A DNA stretch of 7,553 bases, from the NCBI GenBank assembly GCA_001311545.1, contig BBBL01000070.1, forward strand, positions 1 through 7,553, read 5' to 3'. Below, piece after piece: positions 4,822 to 7,553 of this stretch (its first letter is position 1; each line of letters starts with the position of its first letter). The stretch is from Thermus kawarayensis JCM 12314. Its GTDB lineage: Bacteria > Deinococcota > Deinococci > Deinococcales > Thermaceae. Below the pieces are notes generated by a model. The model made no database searches and was not told where the DNA came from. It saw only the letters and a list, made by a program, of their open reading frames with translations. The translations under genes and the position numbers were made by a program.

Positions 4822-7363
4822 GTGGAGGCGCAAGGTCAGCTGAGCCAAGGTCTGGTGGAGGAAGTGAGGAGCCAACTCAAGGAGGGTCCTGAGCAGGAGC
4901 AGGTGGTGGGCCCCTTAGTGCAGTATCTCCTTACCAAAGGCTATAAACTTGAGCAGATCCGCTTCGGCAAGAGGGAGTGGCGGGTGCCCAAGAGCCCCTC
5001 GGAGGCCCACAAGCGGGAGAAGGGGAGAAGCTATGAGGGTTTCCCCGTTGACATCGCCATCTTTAACGCTTCTGCGGAGGGCCCTTCTCTTCCTCGCATC
5101 ATCATTGAGACTAAGCAACCCAAGGAGGAGGCTGGAATCTCTCAACTGCAGGCTTACATGTCCCTGGAACCTTCTGTAGAGCTTGGAATCTGGACCAACT
5201 CCGCTGACCCTTCCGCTCCCGCCCTTTTCCTCTACCGTGGAGAGGCGCATCCTAGGCGCAAGCTGGTCAAGGACATCCCCTCTCCCGGGGACCCGATAGT
5301 GCCTGACCGCGTACCTCTTCGGTACAAGGACTTGACCGTTCCTAGCCAGGACGTCTTGAGAAAACTCTTCTCCGACCTCATGGACCGCTTGGCCTCCGAA
5401 GACGCTAACGTGGTCCGTCCTGATGACCGCCTGAGCGAGCTTTGCAACCTCATCCTTTTGAAGCTGGATGGCGACAGGAGAGCCAAGGCCGAAGGAGAGG
5501 AGGCGGAGGTGCGCTGGCGGGCCCTCTCCACTCCCGAGGACACCGCGCGGATGATCCGGGAGTGGTTCCGCAACTTTACCCGGGTCTACCCCGAGCTCTT
5601 CACCAGCGAGGAGGAGCGGACGCTGAGGCTGACGGACCGTTCTATCCACCTGGTGGTGGAGGCTTTGGAGGGGTACCGCCTCATCGAGGCGGGAAGTGAG
5701 GCGGTGGCCCAGGCCTTCCAGGTGCTTCGGACGGAGGCTCTGCGCTCGGCGGACGGCCAGTTCTTCACCCCCCAGTCGGTCATCGCGGCGGGCGTGGCCC
5801 TTACAGGGGTGGAGTGGGACAACTTGGTGATCGACCCAGCTTGCGGTACTGGGGGCTTTTTGATCGAAGCCTTCTTCAACCTGGTGGAGAGAGTAAAAGG
5901 AGACCCCACTCAAGCGGTCCGCTGGGCTCAGACCCACCTCTACGGGGTGGACAAGGACCATGTAGCCGTCAAGTTGGCCAAGGCGGTCATGCAGATCGGT
6001 GGGGACGGCTCGGCCCATATCTTCCGGGGAGACTCCATAAGGCGGCACGAGTGCCCAGGAACTTTCCTCACCTGCAGTACGAACTGCAGGAGGGGCGCTT
6101 TGACCTGGTGCTCACCAACCCTCCCTTCGGCAAGGACCTGGTGGTGGCCGCCGAAGACCTGGACCGGAGCGGGTTTTCCATCCACCGGGCGGGCGGGGGT
6201 CCATGAGGAGGGTCCCCGTGGGCCTGGCCTTTCTGGAACTCGCCTACTGGCTCCTGAAACCCAGAGGGCGTGTGGGGATCGTTCTCCCCGAAACCTACTT
6301 CTTTAGCCGTTCCTACCGTTGGGTGATGGACTGGCTCCGTCCCCGCCTTCGCCCCCTGGTGGTGGCCAATATCCCCATGGAGGCCTTTCAGCAATATGCC
6401 AGGGCTAAGACTAGCTTTTTCGTTTTTGAGAAGCTCGCCGCCGAGCCCGACTTTGATGCCCCTGTCCTCTTTCTCAACCCTAGCACCTGCGGTATAGGCC
6501 CTGACGGGAAGGACATCCCTGACAACGAGCTATGGGAGCACGTGCTCCTGGCGAAGAAAGGCGAGCTTCCCCCTGGGGCCGTTCAGGTGAGGCTTGGGGA
6601 GGTGTATCGGCGAGGGGTGCTCGTCCCCCGCTACTACGACCCCAGGTATGAAGAGCCCCTGGACCGCCTTCTGGAGGAAAAGGGCCTCGAGGGGGTGAGC
6701 CTGGGAGAGCTGGTGGAGAAAGGCTTCTTGGAGTACCGCTTCGGCCACGGTAGCCCCGACCGCCTGAGCCGCAGGGGCGAGGTCCCCTACATCAAGGTGA
6801 GCGATCTCCGGGCCGGAAGGGTGAACGTCAATCCCACCAACCTGGTTCCTAGGGAGGTGGCGAGGAGGCTCTGGAGAGGGGGGGAGAGCGGGCTTCGGGC
6901 TTGGGATCTCCTCACTCCTATCCGGGCGAGCAGCAATATCGGGGAGTTTGCCGTCCTGCTTCCTGGTGAGGAGGAGCGGGTGCTCACCAAGGAGGTGCTC
7001 GTTCTGAGGAGCACGGAGGAAGGCGAAAAAGAAGGGTACACGCCTTTTTACCTCTTCTGGGCGTTCTCTTTGAAAGCGGTCAGGGAGAGCTGGCGGCGGG
7101 TCACTCTGATGCAGACGAACCGGGAGGACGTGGGGGACTACTGGAAAGAGGTGAGGATCCCGAAACCGAAGAGCCCCAGCTGGGCGGAAGAGGTGAGCCG
7201 CCCCATTCGGGAATACCTTGAGGGTCTGGTCCAGGCCCAAAGGGGCCTCCTGGGTCTGAGGGCTCAGGAGGAGGAGGGGTTCACCTTTGTTCCTTTCTTG
7301 AGGCCACCAAGCGTCGGGGACAAGGAGTCCGAGAACAACCCGGGAGGGAATACCTCCACTTAA
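4822..7363 (+). CDS. single-chain restriction-modification protein: HsdR-type nuclease, N6-adenine methylase, one HsdS-like specificity domain (frame broken twice)
   Basis: Repaired length 847 residues. The N-terminal 140 residues match the HsdR N-terminal nuclease: PLVQYLLTKGY (31-41), PVD77, IIIE96TK98 and Q108LQAY112, the D...ExK and QxxxY elements of type I R subunits. Residues 310-320 (DGQFFTPQSV) and DPACGTGGF (338-346, SAM binding) begin the type I methylase core. The catalytic NPPF (433-436) lies in the second frame. From about 625 there is one HsdS-like target-recognition domain (GEVPYIKVSDLRAGRVNVNP), then a helical segment near 788-815. No helicase motifs are seen, so cleavage would be type IIG-like. 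Repairs needed are a G at 6058-6059 and a G in 6195-6199. GTG 4822 is the first start after an in-frame stop; AGGAGG lies 11 bases upstream. Stretches such as 5040-5240 use many more T-ending codons than parAB. Confidence 0.88.
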
Positions 7364-7384
7364 GGGGCTGGGGTTGAAAACGGC

Positions 7385-7553
7385 CTAGAACTCCTCCCCC
7401 CACCCCGGCACCACCAGGCTCTTCATCCCGGTCCAGTAGGCCACCTTCTCCCTGGGATGCCCCTCCTGGAGGAACCTGCGGATGGCCCGCCAGCGCAAGG
7501 GGAGGGCGAGGTCGGCCCGCCTCTTCCCCTCCGCCTTCACCCCGCGAAGTCGG
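7385..7553 (-). CDS. C-terminal part of a minus-strand protein, possibly tyrosine-recombinase-like
   Basis: The minus strand carries an open frame entering from the right edge and ending at TAG (7387-7385); 55 codons are visible. Codons are strongly G/C-ending and the peptide looks real: RRADLALPLRWRAIRRFLQE, then GHPREKVAYWTGMKSLVVPG and WGEEF. The pattern LR...FLQEGHP.E.V..WTG.KSL loosely resembles the end of tyrosine recombinases (LR...LL..G.....V...LGH.S..TT). No catalytic tyrosine is found at the expected place, so it may be a degenerate relative or another family altogether. It converges on the restriction-modification gene with 21 bases between stop codons and no clear terminator. Confidence 0.5.
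   Translation of the reverse strand, partial: RLRGVKAEGKRRADLALPLRWRAIRRFLQEGHPREKVAYWTGMKSLVVPGWGEEF

Noticed and set aside
4915..6048. Long open frame (377 codons) on the minus strand opposite the restriction-modification gene
   Set aside because: It mirrors the high-GC codon pattern of the plus-strand gene, has no family motifs, and the plus strand carries clear nuclease and methylase motifs over the same bases.
7364..7384. Bidirectional terminator between the convergent genes at the right end
   Set aside because: Only imperfect G-rich/C-rich complementarity (GGGGCTGGGG with the C-run beyond) was seen, with no clean stem or T-run.

Overview
The window looks like backbone DNA of a plasmid or megaplasmid from a thermophile of the Thermus group. 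This is inferred from the very high G+C, the near-exclusive G/C at third codon positions, the Arg/Glu/Leu/Ala-rich proteins and the short-leader promoters; no sequence comparison was run.

Layout: a possible 44-residue ORF on the minus strand (6-140) diverges from an XRE-type HTH regulator (about 214-861). A 287-base non-coding gap (862-1148) follows, unusually rich in inverted repeats, and I read it as a folded RNA or leader. Next comes a replication-initiator-like protein with an N-terminal winged helix (1149-2251 after frame repair), whose linker region carries phased TGCA-centred repeats and an A-rich tract. A small beta-rich, OB-fold-like protein (2221-2801) follows, then a hairpin that may be a terminator. 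A strong -35/-10 promoter then drives parA-parB (2933-4789), which overlap by one base. Just 32 bases downstream is a single-chain restriction-modification protein (4822-7363): HsdR-type nuclease, type I N6-adenine methylase and one HsdS-like specificity domain. The right edge holds the C-terminal end of a minus-strand gene (7385-7553).

Working together: the HTH protein could regulate the plasmid, the Rep-like protein and the beta-rich protein would serve replication, ParAB would segregate the replicon, and the restriction-modification protein would add defence and possibly post-segregational stabilisation.

The most important oddity is that all five multi-domain plus-strand genes from 1149 to 7363 are broken by single-base shifts. 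There are nine in all, each equal to loss of one base and nearly all at a G or C run; repairing each restores a continuous protein. Uncorrected sequencing deletions are the simplest explanation. Gene coordinates below give the repaired extents.
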